A DNA stretch of 43,857 nt from Syntrophus sp. PtaU1.Bin005. GTDB taxonomy: Bacteria > Desulfobacterota > Syntrophia > Syntrophales > Syntrophaceae. Made by a program: the position numbers and the translations under genes. Location of the stretch: contig MVRU01000018.1 in NCBI GenBank assembly GCA_002067745.1, positions 1 through 43,857 of the forward strand. Direction: 5' to 3'. The notes under the pieces were generated by a model. That model was given only the letters and a program-made list of their open reading frames with translations, did not search any database and was not told the origin of the DNA. Of the stretch, positions 23,748 to 33,661 are shown in pieces; positions within the stretch are counted from its first letter, which is position 1; each line of letters begins with the position of its first letter.

Positions 23748-26246
23748 ATGGATAAAATTGGGCAAGCCCTTACCAAACTCTTTGATCGCCATCGCATCGT
23801 CTTCTGGTACGACACGAAGAGGGAATTACACCAGGATTATGATTCCCTGGAGCTGCCGGATGTCCAGAAAATTGAACTTTGCAACAACGAATTTGCCGTC
23901 AAATACCGCGTTCTCCGTGAGCATCCCAACCAGAATTTTCTGCTCTACCATGAAGGACCTCAACCCGCCGATCTGGATAACTGGCTGCTTGATGTGCAAC
24001 TGGCCCACGGCGAGTTCCGCGCCGATCAGGTGGCCATCTGGCTGTCCGAACTGGAACTCGTGCTGGAGTTTACGGATGTGATACAAGCCCATGCGGAATT
24101 CTTCCAGGCGGTCAAGCGTAAGGACGCCCTCAAGAAGCTGCTGAAAGCGGACGACACCGCGAGACAGATTCGCCTGAAGATGCTGGCGGTATGCACCGGC
24201 AGCGAGCCGCGCATGGATGCGGTGGTGGAAAACCTACTGCAAGAGCTGGCCGACGGCCGCGACGAGAAGATCAAGCTGGTCGGCCGATGCAGCCTGGACG
24301 GCTTCCTCTGGGAACAGATGACCCGCTGCTATGGCTACAAGTCCGACGAGCAGCCTGGCATCCGGGATTTTGCCATCGAACTGTTCAAGTCATGCTACGC
24401 CATGGGTACCGACGGCCAGGTGAAACTGACCGGCGACGCCCTGGTGTTTCTCAAACGCTGGAAGGACAGCCGTCAGTTCGAAGGCGGCTTCGAGACCCTC
24501 TCGGGAGAATGCGCCGAGGTCCTCGGGATTGAGCAGGATCTGGCCAAGAGGGATTTCCGGGAGTTGATCGAACTGGATTACTTCCGCCTGATCGACCAGA
24601 AGATCATCAGCGACCTAGTGCGGGCCGTCGAATCGTGCACGGTCGGGAGCGGTGATGTGTCGCTCTGGGTTCGCCAGCGGCGGCAGGGCCACTGGTATTG
24701 CGAATACCGGCATCTGTACGAGGCGGTCGATTACGCCGCCCAGTTTACCCACGCCCTGGGCGAGACCACGCTCGCCATGGACAGCCTGGCCGATGGCGTG
24801 CAGCGCTACAGCCGATTCTGGTATCAGCTCGATCAGCTTTACCGAAAGTTCACCTACCACGTGCGCATGTCTGGGCAGGCTTCGCTGATGGGCAGCCTGA
24901 CCGAGCAGATTGAAAACCTCTATTCCAACAACTTCTTGCTGAAGATGGGCGACAGCTTCCAGACCTTCGTGGATTCGGCATCGAAGTGGGAAGCCCTCCC
25001 CGTGCGCAAGCAGAAGGAGTTTTTCGAGCACTGGGTACGGCCGTTCCTAAGCAAGGACAACAAGGTCTGCGTAATCATCTCCGACGCCATGCGCTATGAG
25101 ATCGGCAATGAGTTGCTAAGCCTCATCCGACAGGAGGACCGTTACAGCGCCGAACTGGAACCGGCGCTTTCGGTGCTGCCCAGTTACACCCAACTCGGCA
25201 TGGCGGCGCTCCTGCCCAACAAGGAGCTAACGATTGCCGAGGGCGACACCGGCACCGTGCTGGTGGATGGGCAAAGTTCACAGGGGACGGCTAGCCGCAT
25301 CAAGCTCCTAGAAAAGGCATCAGCTGCGCGTGCGACGGCCTGCAAGGCCGATGCGCTGATGGCCATGAAGGGCGACGACTGCCGGGCGTTGGTGCGCGAC
25401 CACGACGTGATCTACGTCTACCACAACCGGATCGACGCCACCGGCGACAAGAGGGAATCCGAGGAGCGGGTTTTTGAGGCGGTGGAAGAGACTTTGCAGG
25501 AGCTGATTCGCCTGATCAAGAAGCTAAACAACGCAAATTTATACAACTTCCTGGTCACCTCGGACCATGGATTCATCTACCAGAACCGCGCCATCGACGA
25601 GAGCGACTTTTCCGGAGTCGATGCCGAGGGAGATCAGATTCTGTTCCGGGACCGCCGCTTCGTGTTCGGCAAGGGGCTTGTCGAAGCATCCAGCCTGCAC
25701 AAGTTCACTCCCGAACAGCTTGGCCTTGCCGGCGAGGTGGAGGTTCAGATTCCCAAGTCGATCAACCGCCTGCGCCTGAAGGGCTCCGGCAGCCGTTATG
25801 TGCATGGCGGCGCATCGCTGCAGGAGGTGGTGATCCCGGTGCTCAAGATCAACAAGAAGCGCCAGAGCGATGTGACAGCCGTCGGGGTGGACATCCTGCG
25901 CGGAGCCAGTTCGGTGATCACCTCCGGGCAACTGGCGGTGACGCTGTACCAGTCCGGACCGGTGACGGACAAGATCCAGCCGCGTGTGCTGCGGGCCGGC
26001 ATCTACACCGAAGCTGGCGTCCGGATCTCCGACAGCCATGACCTGACCTTTGACCTGAGTTCGGACAATCCCCGGGAGCGGGAGGTTCAGGTGCGCTTCG
26101 TGCTGACCCGCAAGGCCGACAAGGCCAACGGCCAAGAGGTCATTCTCAGCCTGGAGGAAAAGCACGCCGGGACATCACATTATAAGGAATACAAGTCGCT
26201 CCGGTATTTGATGCGGCGTTCATTTACCAGCGATTTTGACTTTTAA
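23748..26246 (+). CDS. pglZ: BREX phosphatase-like protein PglZ
   Basis: An 832-residue type A PglZ of the alkaline-phosphatase superfamily. Metal-site motifs are readable: VIISDAMRYEIG (D446) and LVTSDHGFIY (D606, H607), with YVYHNRIDATGD between them. The N-terminus MDKIGQALTKLFDRHRIVFWYD is characteristic of the family. It is a core BREX component found in complexes with PglX and BrxC. The start is 6 bp downstream of rloB and brxL follows after 14 bp. The first 250 bp are less GC-rich than the rest, as in rloB. That may mark an insertion or recombination boundary near 24000. Confidence 0.94.
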   Translation: MDKIGQALTKLFDRHRIVFWYDTKRELHQDYDSLELPDVQKIELCNNEFAVKYRVLREHPNQNFLLYHEGPQPADLDNWLLDVQLAHGEFRADQVAIWLSELELVLEFTDVIQAHAEFFQAVKRKDALKKLLKADDTARQIRLKMLAVCTGSEPRMDAVVENLLQELADGRDEKIKLVGRCSLDGFLWEQMTRCYGYKSDEQPGIRDFAIELFKSCYAMGTDGQVKLTGDALVFLKRWKDSRQFEGGFETLSGECAEVLGIEQDLAKRDFRELIELDYFRLIDQKIISDLVRAVESCTVGSGDVSLWVRQRRQGHWYCEYRHLYEAVDYAAQFTHALGETTLAMDSLADGVQRYSRFWYQLDQLYRKFTYHVRMSGQASLMGSLTEQIENLYSNNFLLKMGDSFQTFVDSASKWEALPVRKQKEFFEHWVRPFLSKDNKVCVIISDAMRYEIGNELLSLIRQEDRYSAELEPALSVLPSYTQLGMAALLPNKELTIAEGDTGTVLVDGQSSQGTASRIKLLEKASAARATACKADALMAMKGDDCRALVRDHDVIYVYHNRIDATGDKRESEERVFEAVEETLQELIRLIKKLNNANLYNFLVTSDHGFIYQNRAIDESDFSGVDAEGDQILFRDRRFVFGKGLVEASSLHKFTPEQLGLAGEVEVQIPKSINRLRLKGSGSRYVHGGASLQEVVIPVLKINKKRQSDVTAVGVDILRGASSVITSGQLAVTLYQSGPVTDKIQPRVLRAGIYTEAGVRISDSHDLTFDLSSDNPREREVQVRFVLTRKADKANGQEVILSLEEKHAGTSHYKEYKSLRYLMRRSFTSDFDF

Positions 26247-26260
26247 AGGACAGGTGACCG

Positions 26261-28318
26261 ATGAACGAACTTGACCAGAAAATCAACACACACTTTCCGG
26301 GACTCGTTGTCCGCAAGGATCTCGTCAAGACGGTCAAGGGCAACGCCATCGTTCCCTCCTACGTGCTGGAATACCTGCTGGGACAGTATTGCGCCACATC
26401 GGATGACGCTAGTATCCAGTCGGGAATCAAGACGGTCCAGGATATCCTTCAGAAGCATTATGTCCACCGGAACGAAGCGGGACTGGTGCGGTCGATTACA
26501 AGGGAAAAGGGACGACATAAGGTTATCGACAAGGTCAGCGTTTCCTTGAACGATAAAAGCGATACCTATGAAGCGCAATTCGCCAACCTCGGGATTAACA
26601 AAGTGCTCGTAGATACGGACACGGTGAAGAAGCACCCTCGCTTTTTGGTCAGCGGCGTGTGGTGTATCTCTGATCTGGAATATGAGTTCTCCGATAGTAA
26701 GGGCGCAAGTCCGTGGATTCTCAATTCCGTCAAACCGATCCAAATTTCCCATTTCGACTTCGAGGGCTACCTGTCTGCGCGCAAGCAGTTTACAACCGAT
26801 GAATGGATCGATCTCCTCATGCAGAGCATCGGTTTCAATCCGGAAATGTTCGGCAAAAGGAGCAAGCTCCTCCAACTGGTTCGCCTGATCCCTTTCTGCG
26901 AAAGGAACTACAACCTGATCGAACTGGGTCCCAAAGGCACTGGCAAATCACATATCTATTCGGAATTTTCCCCCCATGGAATCCTTATATCCGGTGGTGA
27001 GGTTTCCGTTCCCAAGCTGTTCGTGAATAATACCACTGGAAAGATCGGTCTAGTCGGCTACTGGGATACTGTGGCCTTTGATGAGTTTGCAGGGAAAAAC
27101 AAGAGGGTGGATGGGAAACTGGTCGATATTATGAAAAACTACATGGCCAACAAGTCCTTCTCGCGAGGCATTGAAACGCTCGGTGCCGAGGCCTCGATGG
27201 TGTTTGTCGGCAACACTCAGCATAACCTTCCCTTTATGCTCAAGCACACGGATCTTTTCGACGACCTTCCGGAAAAATACCACGATTCGGCATTCCTCGA
27301 CAGGCTCCACTTTTATATCCCCGGCTGGGAGATCGATATTATTCGCGGAGAGATGTTTTCTTCAGGATATGGATTCGTCGTCGATTATTTAGCGGAGATC
27401 CTCAGGACATTCAGGAGTTATGACTACTCGCAGAATTTAAAGGAACACTTCGATCTGCTAAAGGATATTTCGACACGTGACCGCGATGGGATCAACAAAA
27501 CTTTCTCGGGCATGATGAAGATTCTTTATCCATCGGGTGAAGCCTCCAAGGCTGAAATGGAAGAGATCCTGCGATTCGCTATTGAGGGTCGGAAGCGGGT
27601 CAAGGATCAACTTCTGAGAATCGATCCTACATTTGAAGATGTCCTGTTTGGCTATACCGAAGCTGCAGGCAATCAGATTCTTGTCAAGACGCTTGAAGAG
27701 GAACAATACCCTCAGTATTACCAATCAAAGAGCAAGTCCGATTCGAAATCCGGAGAAGATAACGCCGATGATTTCAGAGAAGCAGATAGCGCGGCCTCGA
27801 CAGGCATAATTTCAGAAGAGATATTTGCAGAAAAACACCTGACATTTAAGGAAAATCAACGAGGAGTATCCTTTGATTTGCTCCTTGGTCCCTATTTAAA
27901 GAACGCAAAGAAAATCGTAGTTACAGACCCCTATATCCGCCTATTTTTCCAGGCCAGGAATCTGATGGAGTTCCTGGAAACGATTGCAAAGATGAAGCAG
28001 GATGAAGAAGAGGTTACCGTTCATCTGATTACGGTAGAAGATGATTTCAAAGGGCTGCAGCAACTGGATTATTTTCAAAAGATGCAGGAAACCTGTGAAC
28101 CTGTCGGCATACATTTTACCTGGGAGTATAACGAAGCAGCGACTATTCATGCACGGCATATCTTGACCGATCACGGCTGGAAAATCCTGCTTGATCGCGG
28201 TCTCGACATCTTCCAGCACTATGACATGAACGACGCCTTTGCCATTGCCAATCGCCTGCAAAAATACAGGCCATGCAAAGCGTTCGAGGTGACGTTCCTG
28301 AAGACAGAAGTTAATTGA
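26261..28318 (+). CDS. brxL: BREX Lon-like AAA+ protein BrxL with atypical C-terminus
   Basis: A 685-residue protein closing the BREX operon; AGGACAGGTG precedes the ATG. The N-terminal domain (1-190) begins MNELDQKINTHFPGLVVRKDLVK. The AAA+ domain has Walker A GPKGTGKS (223-230), a Walker B-like VAFDEFAG and FVGNTQHN as sensor. From about residue 527 (FDLLLGPYLKNAKKIVVTDPYI ... TIHARHIL ... WKILLDRGLDIFQ) the sequence resembles the phospholipase-D-like MIT C-terminal domain. I find no Lon Ser-Lys dyad. An acidic, Ser-rich linker (about 490-525) separates the parts. BrxL is required for phage restriction but not methylation in studied systems. Confidence 0.9.
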   Translation: MNELDQKINTHFPGLVVRKDLVKTVKGNAIVPSYVLEYLLGQYCATSDDASIQSGIKTVQDILQKHYVHRNEAGLVRSITREKGRHKVIDKVSVSLNDKSDTYEAQFANLGINKVLVDTDTVKKHPRFLVSGVWCISDLEYEFSDSKGASPWILNSVKPIQISHFDFEGYLSARKQFTTDEWIDLLMQSIGFNPEMFGKRSKLLQLVRLIPFCERNYNLIELGPKGTGKSHIYSEFSPHGILISGGEVSVPKLFVNNTTGKIGLVGYWDTVAFDEFAGKNKRVDGKLVDIMKNYMANKSFSRGIETLGAEASMVFVGNTQHNLPFMLKHTDLFDDLPEKYHDSAFLDRLHFYIPGWEIDIIRGEMFSSGYGFVVDYLAEILRTFRSYDYSQNLKEHFDLLKDISTRDRDGINKTFSGMMKILYPSGEASKAEMEEILRFAIEGRKRVKDQLLRIDPTFEDVLFGYTEAAGNQILVKTLEEEQYPQYYQSKSKSDSKSGEDNADDFREADSAASTGIISEEIFAEKHLTFKENQRGVSFDLLLGPYLKNAKKIVVTDPYIRLFFQARNLMEFLETIAKMKQDEEEVTVHLITVEDDFKGLQQLDYFQKMQETCEPVGIHFTWEYNEAATIHARHILTDHGWKILLDRGLDIFQHYDMNDAFAIANRLQKYRPCKAFEVTFLKTEVN

Positions 28319-28444
28319 AAAAGACGAGCAAGAAGAATATGCATTATTCCTTATGCCTCCAGGCCTGGCACCGACGATCACAACACCTGCTGAGAATGTT
28401 CAAATTTAGCCAATTTCACAATCAGCATTGAGTCGAGAAATATC

Positions 28445-31400
28445 ATGATTCCTGAATTACTTGAGCCGAAATTGAACCTGTTGAGTGAAGAATATATCCT
28501 CATTCAGGCTTGGAAAAAGACGGTATCATATATCCGGTCTCACAATTGGTATGCAGATACCATGGAACTCGACCGTGCCGCTGTAAACCTCCATGAATTC
28601 CTAAAAGATTTGGCAGATAGCCTTGCATCCCCTACGGATTGGGGTAATACCGCACTTCGGATTGTTCCTGCACCGAAAAGCCAGCGGTGGCACGTTGATC
28701 CAAAAACAGGATGGGTACCCACAAAAGAAACACGACCGGAAAAGAAAATTAGACCGTTAGCTCATGTTGCTCTTGAAGATCAGGTTGCAGCCACAGCCGT
28801 GATGCTTTGCTTGGCGGACCGCGTCGAGACACTCCAGGGAGACCCACGAACCTCCATCGAAAATAAGGATAACCGAAAACAAGTACTTTCTTATGGAAAC
28901 AGACTATTTTGTGACAGCCACGCCAACGAATTAAGGCACCGTTGGGGATCTACGAAACTCTATCGTGGCTATTTTCAGGACTATCGAACATTTCTCGCCC
29001 GCCCAGAAAAGGTAGCCGAAGAGTTTGATGAAAATATCGTAATAGTCCATTCTGACTTAAGCCAATTTTACGATAGAGTCCGACCTGAGTTGTTATTCGA
29101 TAAGATCGAAGCATTAAAACAGCCAAAAGATGATACCCAATTTTACATTAAAGCTCGTCACATTCTCCATTGGGAATGGGACAAGAGGGATAAACGCGAA
29201 GTCACCGAGTATGCAAAGCAGTCAGGGATCGATGATTTTTCGGAAGTCGCACTACCTCAAGGGCTTGTAGCTTCAGGATTCTTCGCGAATATTGTGCTTC
29301 ATGATTTTGATCGAGCTCTTCAAGCTTCCATCGAAAGTGAAGAACATTTCATTCCGTCAGCGATATTGCTTGATGCGTGCCGTTATGTTGATGACATTCG
29401 GCTTGTGCTGAAAGTTGAAAGAAGACAGAAACTCAGTGAAATAGAAAACCAAGTATTTTCTCAACTCAAAATACTACTTGACCAAAACGCTAATGGTTTG
29501 ATCCCATCTCATGGCAAAACTATAGCAACATATTTTCGAGGCGACGAGCGCCCGCTGGTTCGTCAAAGCCGGAAGATGGAGCGGATTCAGCAGGCCATGT
29601 CTGGGGGCTTTGATGCGCTTGCTGGCGAAGAAATTATTGAGTCCATACAGGGACTGGCCCGTTCACAGAATCGTTACTCAAAAGAGAGAACAGGAGATAA
29701 AGGATGGGCGTTTGCCCCAATTGCTGATGTCCGTGATGAAACAGTTGCTCGATTTGCAGCGGCTCGGTTCCGTTCAACATTTCGGTCCCTGAGACCTTTA
29801 CTAGATGCTCGGCACGAAAGCACAAAGCAAGATGAGGATGAAGGAGAAATTGATTTCCTTTTGCGAGATGAGCGTAAAACACAAGCTGAACTGGACGATG
29901 ACGCCAGGGCCTTTGCCCTAGGGCTTATTGAAAAGTGGGTGGAAGATCCTTCGAATGTTCGCTTGTTGCGAATAGGAGTTGATCTCTGGCCTGCAAAAGA
30001 CGTTATTCAGCAAATTCTAGAAATATTAAAGCCATACACCACAAAAGGTGGCAAGAGGAAAGCCCCGAGACGGATAGCATGGTATTGTCTTGCTGAGCTT
30101 TTTCGGGCTGGTGCAACAGAGACTGGTTTCGTCGCAGATAATGAATCGTTGCCTGATGCCATTAATATTGAAGAATATCGTCAAGTTCTTCTTGATGAGG
30201 CAAAGCGTCTTGCGGAACAGAATCAGCAGGCTTTGCCTTGGTATTTGAAACAGCAAATTCTACTCTTTCTGGCAGCAAATAATCCTCAAGAAGCCCCTGT
30301 TCTGCGTAGCGGCAGCAACCCCGAGACAAGGCACTACCGTGACCTGATTCGATATTTAAGGGGAGAAATAAGCGATCTTCAAGATAGAGATTACGCTATT
30401 CTCGCCATACTGGCACGTCGCTCATTTCCTGCTTCAAATGAACCGGTCCAGTTGGCGATTAAGAATATCTCGCCAAATCGTTATAAGCATATAGCAGAAC
30501 GTGATCCATCATTTGCGATAGAACTCAATTCGGTCGATCCATCAATATCACAAACCCTTCCGGCAAGGATTCGTCACGACTTATGCCTCACACAACAATG
30601 TCCTCTTGAGGAGATGGAATCCCTTGCCAAACTTGTACTTGGTTGCGAAACAGAAAACCGCGGACAGCTGAGCAATGAACTGACCATGCTGCAATTCTCG
30701 GAAAAGTTTATCAATAAATTGCAGTCGACGGTGCCAATGGAAATTATTTCTCCATCCGATGTTCTGGTAAGCTTTAGTAAGGCTGGAAAATGCGGCATCA
30801 TGATCAACTCCGTTGAACTCCAGCAAAACAAGCTATCTGTAAGCAGTTTTCTTTATAGACCACCTACTTGGTGTGAATCTAAAGACCGATGGCGGTTCCA
30901 GCTTGGCTATCTGTTACGCTTTATCCTTACTACAAAGCAGGATTTCACAAGAGCTGTGAGGCCAACCCACTGGAAAGAGGGAAAAGCCTCCTACAGGGTT
31001 CCAGAAAGTCATTGGTATCAAAGAATCTATGGACACCATAACGGGCACTCGGTATTCGGAGCCGATTGGTTGCCTATCACAGATTGGATGGAACAATTTC
31101 TATATGCGCTGTTAAGATGGCCTGGCTCCCGTGCTTCTAACATGTTCCAGAGTATCGAAAACGGGATTTCGGAGACGTCGTTACTTGTAAATAAAAGAAT
31201 CAGGGATCTTCAAAAGATAAAGGGACAACTTTCAGATGTTTTGATGCTGCCATTATCATCTGGATGGCCAGAAAAACCTTCAAAAGATCGATCACTTCGT
31301 GTTTGTGTTGTACAATCTGTGATTCCAACCCCCAAAGACATTAAAGATGCTACTGATCTTTCGTTACTTGAACCATCGCTCCGAAAACGACATCGCAATC

Positions 31401-32260
31401 ATTTATCTGCTGCTCTTGAAGCGGTTAAACGAATGCTTGATTTGAGGGAGACACACAAGAAAGGCGACGGCAGACTGGACTTTTTGATTTTCCCAGAATT
31501 GTCAATTCACCCTGATGATGTCGATACGCATCTTGTTCCTTTTGCCCGTGCATTCAAGACAATAATTTTTGCAGGGTTAACCTATGAAGACTTGTTCCCT
31601 GGTCAACCACTCATCAATTCTGCTCTTTGGCTGATTCCTGTTTGGTCTGAACGTCGAGGGTTGCAAGTTATTCGTCGCAGACAAGGGAAAGAATATCTTG
31701 CACCCGATGAAAAACGTATGAATTATCCAGATCTTAAAGTGCGTGGATTTCGACCTTGCCAGTGGCTTGTCGGATATAAGTGGGACAAAGATGACAAAAA
31801 AGATCCACTTTGGTTAACAGGTTCAATTTGTTTTGACGCCACCGACATTCGCCTTGCTGCTGATCTTCGTAGCCTATCAGACGTTTACGCAGTAGCTGCA
31901 ATGAATAAGGACGTAAGTACTTTTGATCAGATGGCTTTGGCTCTTCAATACCATATGTTCCAGATGGTAATCATTGCCAATAATGGATGTTTTGGCGGCA
32001 GTAATGCATACGCGCCCTATCGAGAACCTTACCGGAGAAAAGTCTTCCATTTACATGGCCAGCCGCAAGCATCTATGGCATTTTTAGAGATTGAAAATAT
32101 CGATGAATTTCTTCGCAGAGATAAGCATGCATTAGAACCATCTATCAATACATCCTGCATGGCCGACCCAACAAAAACATGTCTGTCAGTTCCTCAAAGA
32201 GTATGGAAATGTCCTCCTGCTGGGATATGTCTAGGCGATACCTGTCTACATAAATTATGA
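28445..32260 (+). CDS. Reverse transcriptase-nitrilase fusion (DRT1/UG1-type defence RT)
   Basis: A 1271-residue two-enzyme fusion. The reverse transcriptase part (about 60-400) shows motif A SDLSQFYD (203-210), motif B PQGLVASGF (271-279), catalytic motif C YVDD (314-317) and the SHGKT segment. A long helical middle links to a C-terminal nitrilase fold: catalytic Glu in FPELS (E1018) and nucleophile Cys in GSICFD (C1129), followed by NNGCFGGSNA. This order defines defence-associated RT type 1 (unknown group 1). Such proteins protect against phage by a mechanism not fully known. The gene stands alone, 126 bp after brxL, without a clear ribosome-binding site beyond GAG, and is less GC-rich than pglX and pglZ. 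Confidence 0.92.
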   Translation: MIPELLEPKLNLLSEEYILIQAWKKTVSYIRSHNWYADTMELDRAAVNLHEFLKDLADSLASPTDWGNTALRIVPAPKSQRWHVDPKTGWVPTKETRPEKKIRPLAHVALEDQVAATAVMLCLADRVETLQGDPRTSIENKDNRKQVLSYGNRLFCDSHANELRHRWGSTKLYRGYFQDYRTFLARPEKVAEEFDENIVIVHSDLSQFYDRVRPELLFDKIEALKQPKDDTQFYIKARHILHWEWDKRDKREVTEYAKQSGIDDFSEVALPQGLVASGFFANIVLHDFDRALQASIESEEHFIPSAILLDACRYVDDIRLVLKVERRQKLSEIENQVFSQLKILLDQNANGLIPSHGKTIATYFRGDERPLVRQSRKMERIQQAMSGGFDALAGEEIIESIQGLARSQNRYSKERTGDKGWAFAPIADVRDETVARFAAARFRSTFRSLRPLLDARHESTKQDEDEGEIDFLLRDERKTQAELDDDARAFALGLIEKWVEDPSNVRLLRIGVDLWPAKDVIQQILEILKPYTTKGGKRKAPRRIAWYCLAELFRAGATETGFVADNESLPDAINIEEYRQVLLDEAKRLAEQNQQALPWYLKQQILLFLAANNPQEAPVLRSGSNPETRHYRDLIRYLRGEISDLQDRDYAILAILARRSFPASNEPVQLAIKNISPNRYKHIAERDPSFAIELNSVDPSISQTLPARIRHDLCLTQQCPLEEMESLAKLVLGCETENRGQLSNELTMLQFSEKFINKLQSTVPMEIISPSDVLVSFSKAGKCGIMINSVELQQNKLSVSSFLYRPPTWCESKDRWRFQLGYLLRFILTTKQDFTRAVRPTHWKEGKASYRVPESHWYQRIYGHHNGHSVFGADWLPITDWMEQFLYALLRWPGSRASNMFQSIENGISETSLLVNKRIRDLQKIKGQLSDVLMLPLSSGWPEKPSKDRSLRVCVVQSVIPTPKDIKDATDLSLLEPSLRKRHRNHLSAALEAVKRMLDLRETHKKGDGRLDFLIFPELSIHPDDVDTHLVPFARAFKTIIFAGLTYEDLFPGQPLINSALWLIPVWSERRGLQVIRRRQGKEYLAPDEKRMNYPDLKVRGFRPCQWLVGYKWDKDDKKDPLWLTGSICFDATDIRLAADLRSLSDVYAVAAMNKDVSTFDQMALALQYHMFQMVIIANNGCFGGSNAYAPYREPYRRKVFHLHGQPQASMAFLEIENIDEFLRRDKHALEPSINTSCMADPTKTCLSVPQRVWKCPPAGICLGDTCLHKL

Positions 32261-32300
32261 TGGAGATGCATCTTAATGTAATTGTGAGAGGCCGCTAGTC

Positions 32301-32349
32301 ATGACCAAATCTCGAAAGAATATTCCTTACAGCAACAAAAGAAGAGAGC
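32301..32349 (+). pseudogene. Possible N-terminal gene fragment cut by the IS3 element
   Basis: ATG 32301 opens MTKSRKNIPYSNKRRE, then runs into the IS3 left end. The frame does not resume clearly after the right end at 33613. It could be the start of a disrupted small gene; the family is unknown. Confidence 0.25.
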
Positions 32350-32420
32350 TGGTCGGGAGAAACTGTACAGGTGCGTAAGTGAGAAAGCTGCTCTATAATG
32401 CCCCGAAGGAGGAGCAACAT

Positions 32421-32723
32421 ATGAGCAAAAGACCGAGAAGGAATCATGCACCGGCGTTCAAGGCAAAAGTGGCTTTAGACGCCCTGAAAGGAGACCAGAC
32501 GATCGTTGAACTTGCCCAGCGATATCAGGTTCATCCGAATCAGATCACAGAGTGGAAGAAGCAGCTCCTTGAACATGCAGAGGATATTTTCAGCAAAGAC
32601 AGAAAGACGGATCAAGGCCCGAACATCAAGGATCTTCACGCAAAAATCGGCCAGCTATCGATGGAGAACGATTTTTTATCCGGCGCGCTCGTTCGAATAG
32701 GAGACACGAGCGCAAAACGATGA
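32421..32723 (+). CDS. IS3-family OrfA (helix-turn-helix)
   Basis: About 100 residues from ATG 32421, which follows GGAGGAGC; the frame is open from 32379. FKAKVALDALKGDQTIVELAQRYQVHPNQITEWKK is the HTH_Tnp_1 domain that binds the terminal repeats. A leucine-zipper-like segment (IKDLHAKIGQLSMENDFL) follows. It overlaps orfB by ATGA. In this family an OrfAB fusion may also be made by ribosomal frameshifting. Confidence 0.9.
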   Translation: MSKRPRRNHAPAFKAKVALDALKGDQTIVELAQRYQVHPNQITEWKKQLLEHAEDIFSKDRKTDQGPNIKDLHAKIGQLSMENDFLSGALVRIGDTSAKR

Positions 32724-33550
32724 TCGACAGGGAAGATCCTCTTCCAATAACACGGCAATGCAGTCTTCTGGATCTGAGCAGATCCGGATTTTACTATACT
32801 CCAAGGCCGGTAAGTGCAAAAGACCTGGAGCTGATGCGTCAAATTGACGAGATTCATCTGGCCTTTCCTTTTTATGGGAGTCGTAAAATTCGCGACGAAC
32901 TTTGGGCAAGAAAGCATAACGTGGGTCGTGACAGGGTTCGCCGGCTGATGCGTCGGATGGGCATCGAGGCTCTGTATGTCAAGCCTAGACTCTCCCAGCC
33001 TCATCCGGAGCATGTAAAATATCCCTATCTGCTGCGAGGGCTTGAGATCAACCGGGCCAACCAGGTGTGGACAGCCGATATCACATATATTCCCATGGCA
33101 AAGGGATTCTGTTATCTTGTGGCAATTATGGACTGGGCCAGCCGGATGGTTCTTTCCTGGCGCCTTTCCAATACCCTGGACAGTGCTTTCTGTGTGGACG
33201 CTTTGGAAGAAGCCATCGCCAAATACGGCTGTCCTGAAATCTTCAATACGGACCAGGGACGCCAGTTTACTGCCGAAACATTTACAGATGCCCTTAAATC
33301 CAGGGGTATTGCGATCAGCATGGACGGTAAAGGCCGCTGGATGGACAACGTCTTCATCGAAAGGTTATGGAGAAGCGTCAAGTACGAGGATATTTATCTA
33401 AAGGCTTACAATTCGATGGCAGAGACCAAGCGGGGACTGGCCGCCTATTTTACGTTCTATAATGAAAAGAGATGGCACCAGAACTTTGACAGGAAAACTC
33501 CAGCTATGGTTTACTTTGATTCTCTACCGCAGAAACAGGCTGCGGCATGA
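32720..33550 (+). CDS. IS3-family transposase OrfB
   Basis: A 276-residue DDE transposase. The HTH_21-like region (DEIHLAFPFYGSRKIRDEL) precedes the rve core with acidic residues in WTADITYIPM, FNTDQGRQFT and FIERLWRSVKYE. It ends with YNEKRWHQNFDRKTPAMVYF, typical for the family. The frame is intact, so the element may be functional. Confidence 0.93.
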   Translation: MIDREDPLPITRQCSLLDLSRSGFYYTPRPVSAKDLELMRQIDEIHLAFPFYGSRKIRDELWARKHNVGRDRVRRLMRRMGIEALYVKPRLSQPHPEHVKYPYLLRGLEINRANQVWTADITYIPMAKGFCYLVAIMDWASRMVLSWRLSNTLDSAFCVDALEEAIAKYGCPEIFNTDQGRQFTAETFTDALKSRGIAISMDGKGRWMDNVFIERLWRSVKYEDIYLKAYNSMAETKRGLAAYFTFYNEKRWHQNFDRKTPAMVYFDSLPQKQAAA

Positions 33551-33661
33551 AACTCAACCAGGAGCAGTTTCACACTTATGAATCCCTGTTACCTGTTCAG
33601 TTTATCCCGACCATCTCTAAGTTATCAGGTAATAAATACAATTTAAGGTAGTGGAGCTAAA

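Larger units (their letters stand above)
32350..33613 (+). mobile_element. IS3-family insertion sequence (1264 bp)
   Basis: The left end TGGTCGGGAGAAACTGTACAGG (32350 on) and the inverted right end (33613 backwards, TGGTCGGGATAAACTGAACAGG) match at 21 of 23 positions and begin with TG. OrfA and OrfB lie between them, overlapping. I see no obvious target duplication, so the exact outer ends or a later rearrangement remain open. Confidence 0.88.
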
